A DNA stretch of 64,000 nt from WLXB01 sp040221475 (GCA_040221475.1 JAVKEJ010000060.1:62001-126000), one strand, 5' to 3'. Positions 42,306 to 51,584 are shown, counted from the first letter of the stretch. A program made the numbers and translations. Notes: a model not told the origin generated them from the sequence alone.

Positions 42306-43118
42306 ATGGCGGAAGCTTTGCACGTTGAGGGGCGCAGTATTCGGGATCAGGTCTCAGAGGAGGAGTGGGCGCTCCGGGTTGATCTCGCCGCTTGCTATCG
42401 GCTCTGTGCCTTGTTCGGCTGGAATGACTACATCTTCACTCATATTTCGGTGCGTTTGCCGGGCAACGACCGCCATTATCTGATCAATCCCTTTGGTCTG
42501 TTTTTTGACGAAATCACCGCCTCAAGTCTGGTGAAGATCACCCAGGACGGCGACATCCTGCTCGATCAAACCGGGCTGGGTTATAACGTCGGCGGCTATG
42601 TCATACACGGCGCTGTGCATAACGCCCGGGACGACGCTCATTGCGTCATTCATCTGCACACCAACGAAGGTGTTGCCGTCGCCGGCCAGAAAGACGGTCT
42701 GCTCCCGCTCAACCAAGATGCCATGAGCACCTTGGCGGACCTCGCCTATCATGACTTCGAAGGCATCGCCCTGGACACCGACGAGCGCGAGCGCCTGATC
42801 AATCATATCGGCGATAAAAACTGCGTCATCCTGCGCAATCATGGCCTCATGACCCTGGGGCCGAATGTGGCCTCAGCCTTCTCTAAAATGCATGCCCTGC
42901 ATAAGGCGTGCACCATTCAAGTGATGACATTGGCGGGGGGTGTTGAGCTGGGGTTGCCGTCTCAAGCGGCGCAAGACAAAGTCCGCGCGCAGGTTTCTGG
43001 CCGCCGTCGTCCAGGCTCCGTTGCGGGCGGGGCCACCAACACCCTACCGGTGCCTGATCTGGCGTGGCAGGGCTTCCGGCGCAAGCTCGATAAGCTTGAC
43101 GAGAGTTATAAGCTTTAA
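42306..43118 (+). CDS. Class II aldolase/adducin-family protein
   Basis: 270 residues; a strong AAGGAGG precedes the ATG. Zinc-binding motifs: CVIHLHTNEGVAVAG with two His, and ILRNHGLMTLGPNV with the third. The early FGWNDYIFTHISVRLPG is typical of the family. Such enzymes split or epimerise sugar phosphates, but many alphaproteobacterial members of this length lack a known substrate. It stands alone, convergent with the hemerythrin-like gene. Confidence 0.9.
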   Translation: MAEALHVEGRSIRDQVSEEEWALRVDLAACYRLCALFGWNDYIFTHISVRLPGNDRHYLINPFGLFFDEITASSLVKITQDGDILLDQTGLGYNVGGYVIHGAVHNARDDAHCVIHLHTNEGVAVAGQKDGLLPLNQDAMSTLADLAYHDFEGIALDTDERERLINHIGDKNCVILRNHGLMTLGPNVASAFSKMHALHKACTIQVMTLAGGVELGLPSQAAQDKVRAQVSGRRRPGSVAGGATNTLPVPDLAWQGFRRKLDKLDESYKL

Positions 43119-43123
43119 GGGAA

Positions 43124-43810
43124 TTACGGGCGGGGGGCCTGTTTGCCAGGCGCTCCAGCGCCTGGGGCGGGTCGGCTGCCGACAAATGAAACCGGGTCTG
43201 CACCCTCCGGGGCCAGTCCTTGTACCTTTGCATACAATCCATCTTCCAGGGCCAGGCTTGCCGGGGTGACACCCGCCACTTGATCCCAGGTGTGTTCGTC
43301 AAACACCTCTTCCTGTAACGTCAGGGTGGAATGCTGGCCGTTCAAGAGAATGTTCATATAGACCTCCATGAACGCGGCCACAGCGGCCTGAAAATCAGGC
43401 CAGCCAGCCTCGTCGGCCTGCGCATAAGCCTCAGCCGCCGCGACCAGGGCGTCCAAGGCCTCGCGGCTTCTCGCCAGGCGCACATCCAAGACCTCTAAGG
43501 TCTTGGCATGGTCGTCACCCGCCGTCACATGAGGCAGCAGAAAATCGTGAATGCGTTGATCCTGCGCATGCAGCCGATCCATGGATTCTTTGATGTAAGC
43601 CACGCACGCCATAAAAAACTGCTGATCAATGCTCTTGCCGTTCGCTTTCAGCGTCATACCCGCATCGAAGGATTTACGTACCTGGGCGAGCCGTCGCCGC
43701 TCCCGAGAGGTTTGCACACGGGCTTCATAGGTTTCAGGGACGGTTTCTGGAACGGGGGACATTTGATCTGATCTCCGAGGCTGTGCTGCTTTCTCAGATA
43801 TAGTCTGCAC
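43124..43810 (-). CDS. Hemerythrin-like helical protein
   Basis: 228 residues; an alternative ATG is at codon 17. The helical middle (residues 60-190) carries His at hemerythrin-like spacing: MDRLHAQDQRIHDFLLPHV, then NGQHSTLTLQEEVFDEHTWD with the later His/Glu pair. In hemerythrin domains such residues hold a di-iron site for O2, iron or NO. The match is by pattern and is incomplete. The C terminus is low-complexity Pro/Gly/Ala-rich. Downstream of nrdJ by 3 bp on the same strand, so likely co-transcribed with it. Confidence 0.5.
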   Translation of the reverse strand: MQTISEKAAQPRRSDQMSPVPETVPETYEARVQTSRERRRLAQVRKSFDAGMTLKANGKSIDQQFFMACVAYIKESMDRLHAQDQRIHDFLLPHVTAGDDHAKTLEVLDVRLARSREALDALVAAAEAYAQADEAGWPDFQAAVAAFMEVYMNILLNGQHSTLTLQEEVFDEHTWDQVAGVTPASLALEDGLYAKVQGLAPEGADPVSFVGSRPAPGAGAPGKQAPRP

Positions 43811-43813
43811 CCA

Positions 43814-46108
43814 TTAACTACACTTTGAAAAGCCGCAGCTGGTGCAGGAATCACAGCCCTCCTGACGCATCAGCGCATACATGCCGCATTTCGGGCAGGC
43901 CCGGAAGCGCGGATCACGGGCCGGGCGGTCGAGCCGCACCACATTGCCCGGTTCTTTCTCAGCCAGGTTCAGGCTTGCGCCCGACTCTGTGACCAAAAAG
44001 CCGATCTCGATCATATGCTGTTCAATCACGCCACCAATGGCGGCCAGCAAGCTCGGCACGTATCTGCCGTTCATCCATTGGCCGCCGCGCGGATCAAACA
44101 CGGCTTTGAGTTCTTCCACGACAAATCCAACATCGCCCCCGCGACGGAACACAGCCGAGATCATGCGGGTCAGAGCCACCGTCCAGGCGTAGTGCTCCAT
44201 GTTCTTGGAGTTAATAAACACTTCAAACGGGCGGCGTAGGGGTTGTCCGTCTGGTCTTTGCACCAGGATGTCGTTGACCGTGATGTAAATGGCATGATCG
44301 CTCTCGGGCCACTTCAACTTGTAGGTCTGCCCCGGGATGGCATCGGGTCGGTCCAGCGGTTGAGACGTATCATGTTCGAGAACCGGTGCAGCAACGGGTT
44401 CAGTCGCTTGAGCTTTCTTAACCTCCAGCACAGCCCCGCGCACATCGGACGGTCTATAGGTCGTGCAGCCCTTACAGCCGGTTTCATAGGCTGTCATGTA
44501 GACGTTGGCGAACTGCTCGAACGGAAAGTCTACCGGAACATTGATGGTTTTTGAGATCGCGCTGTCCACATGCTTTTGCACGGCGGCTTGCATAGCCAGA
44601 TGCGCGGCGGGTTGTAGCGTTTGTGCATCGACAAAGTAATCGGGTAATGCAGCTTCTTCGCCGAACTGATCGCGGAACATCCGATAGGCATAGTCACTGA
44701 CCTCTTGGGATTTCCGGCTGCCGTCCGGCTGCACAACATGGCGTGTATAGGTAAAGCTGAATACAGGCTCAATGCCAGAAGAGACGTTGTCAGCAAACAG
44801 CGAGATTGTTCCTGTGGGGGCAATAGACGTCAGCAGGGCGTTGCGAATGCCGTGCGCGGCAATGGCCTCACGAATATCCTGCGGCAGTGCCTGAATGGTG
44901 GGGCTGGCCAGATAGCCTGCCTTTTCAAACAGCGGGAACGCGCCTTTCTCTTTAGCAAGGTCAATAGAGGCGCGGTAGGCCGCATTAGAAATGATCTCCG
45001 CCCAGCGTTCCGCCGCTGCCACGGCTTCCGGCGTTCCGTAGGTCAGTCCGCAGAGAATGAGGGCATCCGCCAAACCTGTAATGCCAAGGCCGATGCGGCG
45101 CTTGTTTACCGCTTCGTTGCGCTGTTCTGCCACCGGGTAGCGGGAAGCTTCGACCACATTGTCCATCATACGGGTCGCGGTCGCGGCAACACGGCTGAGA
45201 GCATCTTCATCGACGCGAGCGTTCTCGGTAAAAGGTGCGCTGACAAAACGTGCCAGATTGATCGAGCCGAGAAGACAGGTGCCGTAAGGTGGCAAAGGCT
45301 GTTCACCGCAAGGGTTGGTCGCTGCGATCTGCTCACAATAGGCCAGATTGTTTCGGGCATTGATGCGGTCAATAAAGATCACACCGGGTTCAGCGTAATC
45401 GTAGGTGGCACGCATCATGCTGTCCCACAATGCTTTAGCTTTCAGAGTTTTATACTCCTGTCCGCCAAAGGTTAGCGTCCAGTCGCCATCCTCTTTGACC
45501 GCGGTCATAAAGTCATCTGTGGCCAGAACGGACAGATTAAAGTTCGTTAACCGTCCCTGGGTTTGCTTGGCCTTGATGAAGGCTTCGATATCCGGGTGAT
45601 CACAACGCATCGTTGCCATCATCGCGCCACGGCGCGAGCCGGCGCTCATGATCGTGCGGCACATGGCATCCCACACGTCCATAAACGATAGCGGTCCAGA
45701 GGCATCCGCGCCGACGCCTTTCACTGGTGCCCCTTTGGGGCGTAGCGTGGAGAAGTCGTACCCAATGCCGCCCCCTTGCTGCATCGTCAGGGCGGCTTCT
45801 TTCAGGTTCTCAAAAATGGACGCCATGTCATCGCCAATGGTGCCCATGACAAAGCAATTGTGCAGCGTAACAGTTCGTTTTGTACCTGCACCGGCCAGAA
45901 TCCGCCCTCCAGGCAGGAATTGGTAACCTGCAAGCGTTTGATAAAACTGCGGTTCCCAGGCGGCAGGGTCATTTTCGACAGACGCCAGGGCTTCTGCCAC
46001 TCTGTGCCAGGTGTCCGCGACTGTTTTGTCCACAACTTGACCGTCGGGTGCCTTAAAACGGTACTTCATGTCCCAAATTTCGCTGGCAATGGCAGATAGT
46101 GCGACCAC
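43814..46108 (-). CDS. nrdJ: Adenosylcobalamin-dependent ribonucleoside reductase (class II)
   Basis: 764 residues from GTG with AAGGAGC nine bases upstream. Class II features: LPGGRILAGAGTKRTVTLHN near the N terminus, NPCGEQPLPPYGTCLLGSIN at the active site, and a C-terminal tail CPKCGMYALMRQEGC with CTSCGFSKC, which combines a zinc ribbon and the redox cysteines. No NrdB-like gene is adjacent, as expected for a B12-dependent enzyme. It reduces ribonucleotides to deoxyribonucleotides. A cobalamin adenosyltransferase gene occurs at 62.9 kb. Confidence 0.93.
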   Translation of the reverse strand: MVALSAIASEIWDMKYRFKAPDGQVVDKTVADTWHRVAEALASVENDPAAWEPQFYQTLAGYQFLPGGRILAGAGTKRTVTLHNCFVMGTIGDDMASIFENLKEAALTMQQGGGIGYDFSTLRPKGAPVKGVGADASGPLSFMDVWDAMCRTIMSAGSRRGAMMATMRCDHPDIEAFIKAKQTQGRLTNFNLSVLATDDFMTAVKEDGDWTLTFGGQEYKTLKAKALWDSMMRATYDYAEPGVIFIDRINARNNLAYCEQIAATNPCGEQPLPPYGTCLLGSINLARFVSAPFTENARVDEDALSRVAATATRMMDNVVEASRYPVAEQRNEAVNKRRIGLGITGLADALILCGLTYGTPEAVAAAERWAEIISNAAYRASIDLAKEKGAFPLFEKAGYLASPTIQALPQDIREAIAAHGIRNALLTSIAPTGTISLFADNVSSGIEPVFSFTYTRHVVQPDGSRKSQEVSDYAYRMFRDQFGEEAALPDYFVDAQTLQPAAHLAMQAAVQKHVDSAISKTINVPVDFPFEQFANVYMTAYETGCKGCTTYRPSDVRGAVLEVKKAQATEPVAAPVLEHDTSQPLDRPDAIPGQTYKLKWPESDHAIYITVNDILVQRPDGQPLRRPFEVFINSKNMEHYAWTVALTRMISAVFRRGGDVGFVVEELKAVFDPRGGQWMNGRYVPSLLAAIGGVIEQHMIEIGFLVTESGASLNLAEKEPGNVVRLDRPARDPRFRACPKCGMYALMRQEGCDSCTSCGFSKCS

Positions 46109-46151
46109 GATTTAAGCTCCTTAGGTACTCCGGCAGACTCTGACGGGCGCG

Positions 46152-46169
46152 CACTCTAATCCTAGAGTG
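46152..46169. promoter_or_regulatory. NrdR-box-like palindrome before nrdJ
   Basis: CACTCTA-ATCC-TAGAGTG is a perfect 7-bp dyad 44 bases before the nrdJ start codon. On the minus strand, ACTCTAGGATTAGAGT keeps the C, W, A and T, W, G positions of the NrdR consensus ACACWATATATWGTGT, about 10 of 16 matches. Only one such site is seen, whereas NrdR usually needs two. It could also be a terminator stem. Confidence 0.35.
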
Positions 46170-46361
46170 TTAAAAAGTCCCGTAAAAGTGGGGCTCCTGG
46201 CCTGTTGTGGTTCTATCATGGCCGACTCGCCAGTTCGCCTGGGATTCTCAATAAAAGGCATCTCTGAAACGGACGGTAGTGTCACATAACTGTCTGAAAA
46301 CACAGTTAAAACCTGAAAAACGGTGACGTTCGCTATGTTCTGCCTGAGTTTCCCCACAGAC

Positions 46362-46370
46362 TTATCCACA
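46362..46370 (+). promoter_or_regulatory. Perfect DnaA box upstream of nrdJ
   Basis: TTATCCACA matches the E. coli DnaA box exactly. It lies 254 bp upstream of nrdJ in the gap behind plsC (46109-46418), which contains no supportable gene. DnaA regulates the class I nrdAB operon in E. coli, so control here is possible but a single box may be chance. Confidence 0.4.
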
Positions 46371-46418
46371 TGGTGCAGATTTCTTCGTCAGTAGGTCATA
46401 GTCAACAATGATTGGCGC

Positions 46419-47135
46419 TCAGGCAGCGTGATCCGGCCCGGGCAGTTTTTTACTGGCGGTTTCAATTGCGGTGCGTAAAGCCGTCAAAAACTCAGCGCGC
46501 GTTAATCCGGCTGGAATTGCGGGGAGGATTTGAAAGATGATCGTGCCGGGTAACTTTTTTAGGCGTGTCTTCCCCCAAATTTCCGCTGTGTTCAGAGCCA
46601 TTGGAATGACAGGTGCATCGCAGTGGGCATAGAGGGCGGCAATTCCCGGCTTATATTCTTCGTAATACCCTGGTGCTGTCCGCGTACCTTCAGGAAAGAT
46701 GAGCAATGACTCACCCCGCGCTAAAGCCTCGTTGGCACCCCGTAAAATCTGACGCATCGCACTCGCCCCAGCCCCCCGGTTGATGGGGATGAGTCCACCG
46801 CGTTTGATGTACCACCCGACAAGCGGGATCCATTGAAGCGACTGCTTAAGAATAAACACCGGATATTTGAACATGAGAAAGAGCATGTAGGTCTCAAAGG
46901 CCGATTGATGCTGGGCTGCCAAAATGCAGGGACCGTCCGGGAGGTTTTCGCGGCCCCGTATTTCAAACCTTACCCCAACAATCCACTTGGCCATTGCAGC
47001 CACACCGTGCGACCAAAAACGGGTGACGGAGAGCGCGCCTAACCGGGTCACGAGGAAGGGGAGCCCAAGCAATGCGATACTCAAGGTCCAGACTAAAAAT
47101 AAGACAAGGTACAACGTTGATCGCAGAGCTATCAC
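46419..47135 (-). CDS. plsC: 1-acyl-sn-glycerol-3-phosphate acyltransferase
   Basis: 238 residues from GTG, overlapping the upstream stop by 4 bp. The catalytic AAQHQSAFETYML (HX4-type His motif, here with E at the acid position) and the substrate motif FPEGTRTAPG are intact, with a hydrophobic N-terminal segment for membrane anchoring. It makes phosphatidic acid in phospholipid synthesis. Forms a run with ydcF-like, ftsX and ftsE upstream. Confidence 0.92.
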   Translation of the reverse strand: MIALRSTLYLVLFLVWTLSIALLGLPFLVTRLGALSVTRFWSHGVAAMAKWIVGVRFEIRGRENLPDGPCILAAQHQSAFETYMLFLMFKYPVFILKQSLQWIPLVGWYIKRGGLIPINRGAGASAMRQILRGANEALARGESLLIFPEGTRTAPGYYEEYKPGIAALYAHCDAPVIPMALNTAEIWGKTRLKKLPGTIIFQILPAIPAGLTRAEFLTALRTAIETASKKLPGPDHAA

Positions 47136-47776
47136 TCTGTAACTCCCTTTTCTGGTCCGGGCTCTGAACTCAGGGGTAGGGGAGCCAGACCCAGTTTCAC
47201 TCTAAGGTAAGCTATGATGTACTTCGTGTATTCTCGCGCCAGCAGACTAGTGGTGCCCGGATACTTCCACCAATCGGCTTTGACTTGATCCGGGAAAACC
47301 GGATGGGCGACCACGTGGACGTTTGGCATGGCATACTGAAACTCAAGCAAGCTCCGAGGCATGTGGTAGGCCGCCGTTACAAGCCGGATAGAATGAATGT
47401 TGTTTTGCTCTACCCATTTCGACGTTTCTGAGGCATTGCCTGGTGTATCTTCCGCATCTGACCCGATGGCGATGCGATTCGAAAGATTATCTTGGCTAAT
47501 CGGGCTCGTTTCCAAGATATCAGTAATACTCACCGACCGGCCGACTCCAGATACGAAAAGCCGCGGTGACATGCCACGCTCTAACAAGGCAAGACCTTCA
47601 TCGACACGCCCGCTTCCGCCAGTCAGAACAACGATGGCGTCTGTTACCGTGGTTGTGTCTTTTATCTCCTCAGGCACGCGTTGCCCATAGGCCACCAGGC
47701 CGATGAGCCAACTCAGAGCCAATGCGGCCGCTAGCGTGAGGGCGATACGCTTCAATGAAAAAGTCTTTACGGCCAT
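47132..47776 (-). CDS. YdcF-family (DUF218) protein
   Basis: 214 residues. A single N-terminal hydrophobic helix (LTLAAALALSWLIGLVAYG) precedes a DUF218 domain: TDAIVVLTGGSGRVDEGLAL, RLFVSGVGRS, NASETSKWVEQNNI, RLVTAAYHMPRSL. Relatives such as ElyC and SanA act in envelope integrity and cell wall precursor or lipid carrier metabolism. Two bases after ftsX and coupled to plsC. Confidence 0.88.
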   Translation of the reverse strand: MAVKTFSLKRIALTLAAALALSWLIGLVAYGQRVPEEIKDTTTVTDAIVVLTGGSGRVDEGLALLERGMSPRLFVSGVGRSVSITDILETSPISQDNLSNRIAIGSDAEDTPGNASETSKWVEQNNIHSIRLVTAAYHMPRSLLEFQYAMPNVHVVAHPVFPDQVKADWWKYPGTTSLLAREYTKYIIAYLRVKLGLAPLPLSSEPGPEKGVTE

Positions 47777-47778
47777 GG

Positions 47779-48669
47779 CTAAATCATGGACCGCAATGTG
47801 CTCAGTACGGTCAGATAAGCCGTCACCATTGCCAATCCTGCGGCCATAAGTGCGACCAGCGGGGATGTGAGCCAGAAAGCTAGTCCCAAGTTAATGTCAG
47901 GCAAGAATCCGCTTTCAACATTGCTCGCCAGCACACCGATAATGATCAGCGCAATAAGTCCTGCTGTAAGGCCGCCAGCGCATCCTTTGGCCGCAGCAAC
48001 TAACGTTCTTTTAGCAAATTGGCTTGCGACGTACATGTCTTTGGCGCCAATGAAGTGCAGGACAGAGATGACTTCTTTAAACTCGGCCAAGCTGGCGCGT
48101 GTGGCGTAAATAATTGTGAGCGCTAGCGCTAATGTCACGACCGTCGCAACGCCGATTGTGAGAGTTCTAAACCCCTCAGTCAGATCGATAAGGTGTTCAA
48201 ACCACCGTCTATGGTCGTCGATGATGGCGTCTGGAACAACAGCGGCGACTGCTGCCTTCACATTCTCTATAGCGTCGGCGGAATCATCTGAAAGTGAAAC
48301 GTCTATGAGATCTGGGAGCGGCAAGTTGCCCGCTGCAGCGCCCTCACCAAGCCACGGCGCGAGCAGGGCGTCAATTTCTTCGTCTGTGAGTGCGCGGGCA
48401 GACTCTACGTTGGGAAGAACCGTCAATGCGTCAAGTGCGCGGGCTGTTCGCGCCTCATTGGCATCCTCTTCAGTGCTCGCGGGAAGGGCGGGGATTTGCA
48501 CCGTTACGGTGCCGGTGACGGAGCGAGACCAGCCTGAAAGAATAGAGTCAAAAACGGTCATGCCACTGACGGATAAGATGCCCAGAAAGACCATGATCGC
48601 AACGAGCCATGGAATAAACTTAGAGGCGCTGTCACCCCCTAAGGGGAGATCAGTTCTCAGACTCATCAT
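47779..48669 (-). CDS. ftsX: Cell division ABC transporter permease FtsX
   Basis: 296 residues. Four hydrophobic helices: one near residues 20-40, then after a periplasmic loop of about 110 residues three more in the C-terminal half, the standard FtsX topology. Segments such as YATRASLAEFKEVISVLHFI and GAKDMYVASQFAKRTL are family-typical. FtsEX controls periplasmic peptidoglycan hydrolases at the septum. Overlaps ftsE by 4 bp (ATGA). Confidence 0.92.
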   Translation of the reverse strand: MMSLRTDLPLGGDSASKFIPWLVAIMVFLGILSVSGMTVFDSILSGWSRSVTGTVTVQIPALPASTEEDANEARTARALDALTVLPNVESARALTDEEIDALLAPWLGEGAAAGNLPLPDLIDVSLSDDSADAIENVKAAVAAVVPDAIIDDHRRWFEHLIDLTEGFRTLTIGVATVVTLALALTIIYATRASLAEFKEVISVLHFIGAKDMYVASQFAKRTLVAAAKGCAGGLTAGLIALIIIGVLASNVESGFLPDINLGLAFWLTSPLVALMAAGLAMVTAYLTVLSTLRSMI

Positions 48670-49394
48670 GGCGCGGTCCTCTCCACGACTGGACCCTTGG
48701 CATCGGGGTGCGGCGATAATGGAGGTAGCTCTGTCAGGTTGCCATTGGCCAAAGTGAGGCGCGGAAAACCAAACCGTTGCACCAGTTGCTCGCTATGGGT
48801 TGCGATGACGATTGTGGAGCCCAGTTTGTTGAGTTCAATAAACAGTTGCATCAAGCGCAGTGCGATCTGATCGTCTACATTGCCTGTTGGCTCATCAGCC
48901 AAGATCAAACGAGGGCGGTTGACGACAGCCCGGGCGATCGCGACGCGTTGCTTCTGCCCCCCTGACAAAATAGGGGGGCTGGCGTCCATGTAATCTTCAA
49001 GTCCGACCCAGGATAACAGCTCGGTGACATTACTCTTGATTTCAGGTTCCGACAGCCCCGCCACGCGCAATGGCAAAGCAACATTGTCAAAAGTCGAAAG
49101 ATGGTCAAGTAAACGAAACTCTTGAAATACGACTCCAACTTTGCGGCGAATTGCAGGCAGCTCGCCACGTGCAGCGGCGGTAACATTCGTGCCAAAAAGA
49201 TGAACAACGCCGTTGGTTGGACGCTGGTCGAGGTAGAGGAGTTTTAGCAGTGAGGTTTTACCTGCGCCGGAGGGACCGGTTAGAAAATGGAAAGCCCCTT
49301 GCTGCAGAGTCAGATTAAGGCCTGTTAAAACGTCCGGACCTTCTTCGTAGCGAAGGCTCACGTTATTAAGTGTCACGGCTGGAGCCTGACTCAT
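48666..49394 (-). CDS. ftsE: Cell division ATP-binding protein FtsE
   Basis: 242 residues from the ATG at 49394; a GTG at 49421 is an alternative start and neither has a good ribosome binding site. ABC motifs are complete: Walker A GPSGAGKTS, Q-loop VVFQEFRLLDHLS, signature LSGGQKQRVAIARA, Walker B LILADEPTGNVD and the switch His in IATHSEQLV. Partners FtsX. It is divergent from the zinc-ribbon protein gene. Confidence 0.93.
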   Translation of the reverse strand: MSQAPAVTLNNVSLRYEEGPDVLTGLNLTLQQGAFHFLTGPSGAGKTSLLKLLYLDQRPTNGVVHLFGTNVTAAARGELPAIRRKVGVVFQEFRLLDHLSTFDNVALPLRVAGLSEPEIKSNVTELLSWVGLEDYMDASPPILSGGQKQRVAIARAVVNRPRLILADEPTGNVDDQIALRLMQLFIELNKLGSTIVIATHSEQLVQRFGFPRLTLANGNLTELPPLSPHPDAKGPVVERTAP

Positions 49395-49453
49395 ATTCTG
49401 ATGTGACTCGCTATCTTTCACTTGTTAAGTCTGCCTGTATTTCCCAGCTATCT

Positions 49454-49475
49454 TAACTTAATAAGAATAACTTAA
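49454..49475. promoter_or_regulatory. Direct repeats TAACTTAA in the ftsE/zinc-ribbon promoter gap
   Basis: TAACTTAA occurs at 49454-49461 and 49468-49475, 14 bp apart, in an AT-rich divergent promoter gap (49395-49574). The TTAA half-sites recall CtrA motifs but the 7-bp spacing between them is not met. A shared operator for both divergent genes is possible. Confidence 0.3.
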
Positions 49476-49574
49476 CTGTATGTTTTAATATCAATGCCCA
49501 GGGTCACAGCAGCTGTGTACTGGGTAAAACACTTTATATGGTATACTCAAGCGGTATCCAACACAGGACCTTGC

Positions 49575-51584
49575 ATGCGTATCACGTGCCCAAATTGTAC
49601 CGCAGGTTTTGAGATTCCCACTCAGCTGCTTGGCCGCAAAGGCAGAAGTCTCAAATGCGCCACATGTGGCCATTCGTGGTTTCAAGCGGCTGTGGTTGAT
49701 GAAATTGATCTTGCAGACGTGTTGGCAGAGACAAAAAAAGACGCTTCCAAAGATATGGGGGGCGCGGCCAAAAAAACCGATGCAGCTGCAGCAGGGCCAA
49801 AAGCACAGGCTGCTGCAAAACCCGGAGGAGGCAGTCGCACGCCTGATACGGCGGCTGTCGCCGCAGCCGCAAACGCTGCTTTAGAGCAAGGTGCTACGGG
49901 TGGGCCGGGGAGTGCGCCGCCGGGAAAAGCGACCTCAATCGCTTCCGGTGACGATGGTCGTCATGGCGGCCCGCAGGCGGCCGCACTCGCAGGTAAATCC
50001 ATGCGAGACCAAGCTGGAGCAACCGCGACGGGTGAAGAAGCTATTTCGTGGATGGAGAAACAGCCAGAGTATCAGGACCAGGCTGGCGCTATGCCAATAG
50101 ACCGGCCGCCTGGAACAACTGGTGGTCCAGGCGCTGCGCCGCAAAGTGCAGATGCCGGATATGCTGGCGAACAAGGGGCGGTCGGTGGCCCGGGCGCTGC
50201 ACCTCAAGCGCAAGAGCCGGGATATCCCGCGCCAGGAAAATCCCTAAAAGGTGAAGAAGCGCCTGCCGGACCTGCGGAGAAGCCTGTCTCTTGGTTAGAT
50301 CGTGACCCCAGCGTGGCTGCAACAGGTATTCCAGGCATGCCTGGGATGCCCGGTGCACTGCCCGCAGCGATGCCGGGAGCTTCGGCTATAGCAGGAGGAC
50401 TTGGCGCTATGGGTGGCGCTCCTGGAGCGGCCCCAGGCGCTATGGGGGGGGCGGCAGCGCCACCGCCAGTTCCAGGACAAAGTATGATGGGGCGGGACCC
50501 GATGTCCGGTCCCGGTGCGGGGGCGGTTTCTCAATTAACGGGTCAGCAGGTGCAAGCTCCTGGGAAAGCGGCACGGTCATTGCTCTCGGGTGAAACGGTC
50601 GGCGGCCCAGGAGGACCGGCTCAATCGCAAATGGGTGGTGATGTCGATGCGCCTGGGGGCGTCGCGGTGTCAATGCTGGATGGCAGCGAACATGCAGGTG
50701 GAGCCCAGGGTGGTGCGCCAGAGGAAGGCGCGAATGGCGGTCCGGGTCAGTCGATGCTGGGCGAGGACGAAGAGGGTGGCGCCAGCGGTGGTCCAGGTCA
50801 AACCCCCGCAGGTCTTGAGGAAAATGATTCAAACGATGACTCCTTGGATGACGATGATTCTTTCCATCAGGCTGAGCGTGGTGCTGGCGACGATGATGAG
50901 TTGGACCGCGATGATCTAGCCGACGACGAAGATGATGATGCTTTCCATCAGGCGGAGCGCGGTGAGGGCGAAGAAGGCGATGAAGAAGATGAAGACGAAT
51001 TAGTTGATCCGGACGATGATCGCCCTGACTTCGGGGGAAGTGCCGCTTCAGATGATGAAGACGACCTAGAGGATGACGTTCTCGCCGAAGATGAGGACGG
51101 TGAACAAAGCGAGCGCGATAAGCCTAAGAAAAAGAAACCAACCAAAAAAAGTAAACCCTTAGACCCTGCGTACGTCACTGCAGTGGTGATGACCGTCGTT
51201 GTTGGCCTTATCGGGAGTGTTTTGTTCGCGGCTCGTGATCAATTGAGTGATCTGTGGCCCGGAATTAATGGTGTTTATGAGGCGCTTGGTCTGGATGATG
51301 AGTCTGCCGAAGGATTACGGCTGTCGTCACCTGTGCCTGTTCGTATCATGAAGGGCGGTGTACAGACTCTTGTTGTGTCTGGGTTTGTTACAAACTTGAG
51401 CCCGAATATTCAACCGGTGCCAAATGTCAAATTGATGCTAATTGATAAAGACAATAATGTTGTTCAGGAGACGTCTGCTGCCCCATCCTCACCGACGATT
51501 GATCCAAACTCAACGCAGCCATACCGCATTGAGTTACAGTTGCCCGTTGAATCTGCAACGAGCTTGAAAGTGGATTGGGACTAA
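49575..51584 (+). CDS. Large zinc-ribbon membrane protein with Gly/Pro/Ala and acidic regions
   Basis: 669 residues from the ATG at 49575. An MJ0042-type zinc ribbon opens the protein (MRITCPNC with CATC, Cys 5, 8, 28, 31). Residues about 95-410 are Gly/Ala/Pro-rich with many GGPG-A-AP repeats. Residues about 410-520 are strongly acidic and repeat FHQAERG twice. A Lys-rich stretch, one transmembrane helix (VTAVVMTVVVGLIGSVLFAA, near 532-553) and a C-terminal DUF3426-like beta domain follow (VVSGFVTNLSPNIQPVPNVK). Relatives next to ftsEX in alphaproteobacteria are much shorter. The linker is extended or collagen-like, so length may vary between strains. Function unknown. Confidence 0.8.
   Translation: MRITCPNCTAGFEIPTQLLGRKGRSLKCATCGHSWFQAAVVDEIDLADVLAETKKDASKDMGGAAKKTDAAAAGPKAQAAAKPGGGSRTPDTAAVAAAANAALEQGATGGPGSAPPGKATSIASGDDGRHGGPQAAALAGKSMRDQAGATATGEEAISWMEKQPEYQDQAGAMPIDRPPGTTGGPGAAPQSADAGYAGEQGAVGGPGAAPQAQEPGYPAPGKSLKGEEAPAGPAEKPVSWLDRDPSVAATGIPGMPGMPGALPAAMPGASAIAGGLGAMGGAPGAAPGAMGGAAAPPPVPGQSMMGRDPMSGPGAGAVSQLTGQQVQAPGKAARSLLSGETVGGPGGPAQSQMGGDVDAPGGVAVSMLDGSEHAGGAQGGAPEEGANGGPGQSMLGEDEEGGASGGPGQTPAGLEENDSNDDSLDDDDSFHQAERGAGDDDELDRDDLADDEDDDAFHQAERGEGEEGDEEDEDELVDPDDDRPDFGGSAASDDEDDLEDDVLAEDEDGEQSERDKPKKKKPTKKSKPLDPAYVTAVVMTVVVGLIGSVLFAARDQLSDLWPGINGVYEALGLDDESAEGLRLSSPVPVRIMKGGVQTLVVSGFVTNLSPNIQPVPNVKLMLIDKDNNVVQETSAAPSSPTIDPNSTQPYRIELQLPVESATSLKVDWD

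Noticed and set aside
46121..46369. An 82-codon minus-strand gene before nrdJ
   Set aside because: It runs through the dyad and lacks a ribosome binding site and protein-like composition.
46109..46418. Cobalamin riboswitch before nrdJ
   Set aside because: No recognisable B12-box core was found, although the enzyme uses B12.
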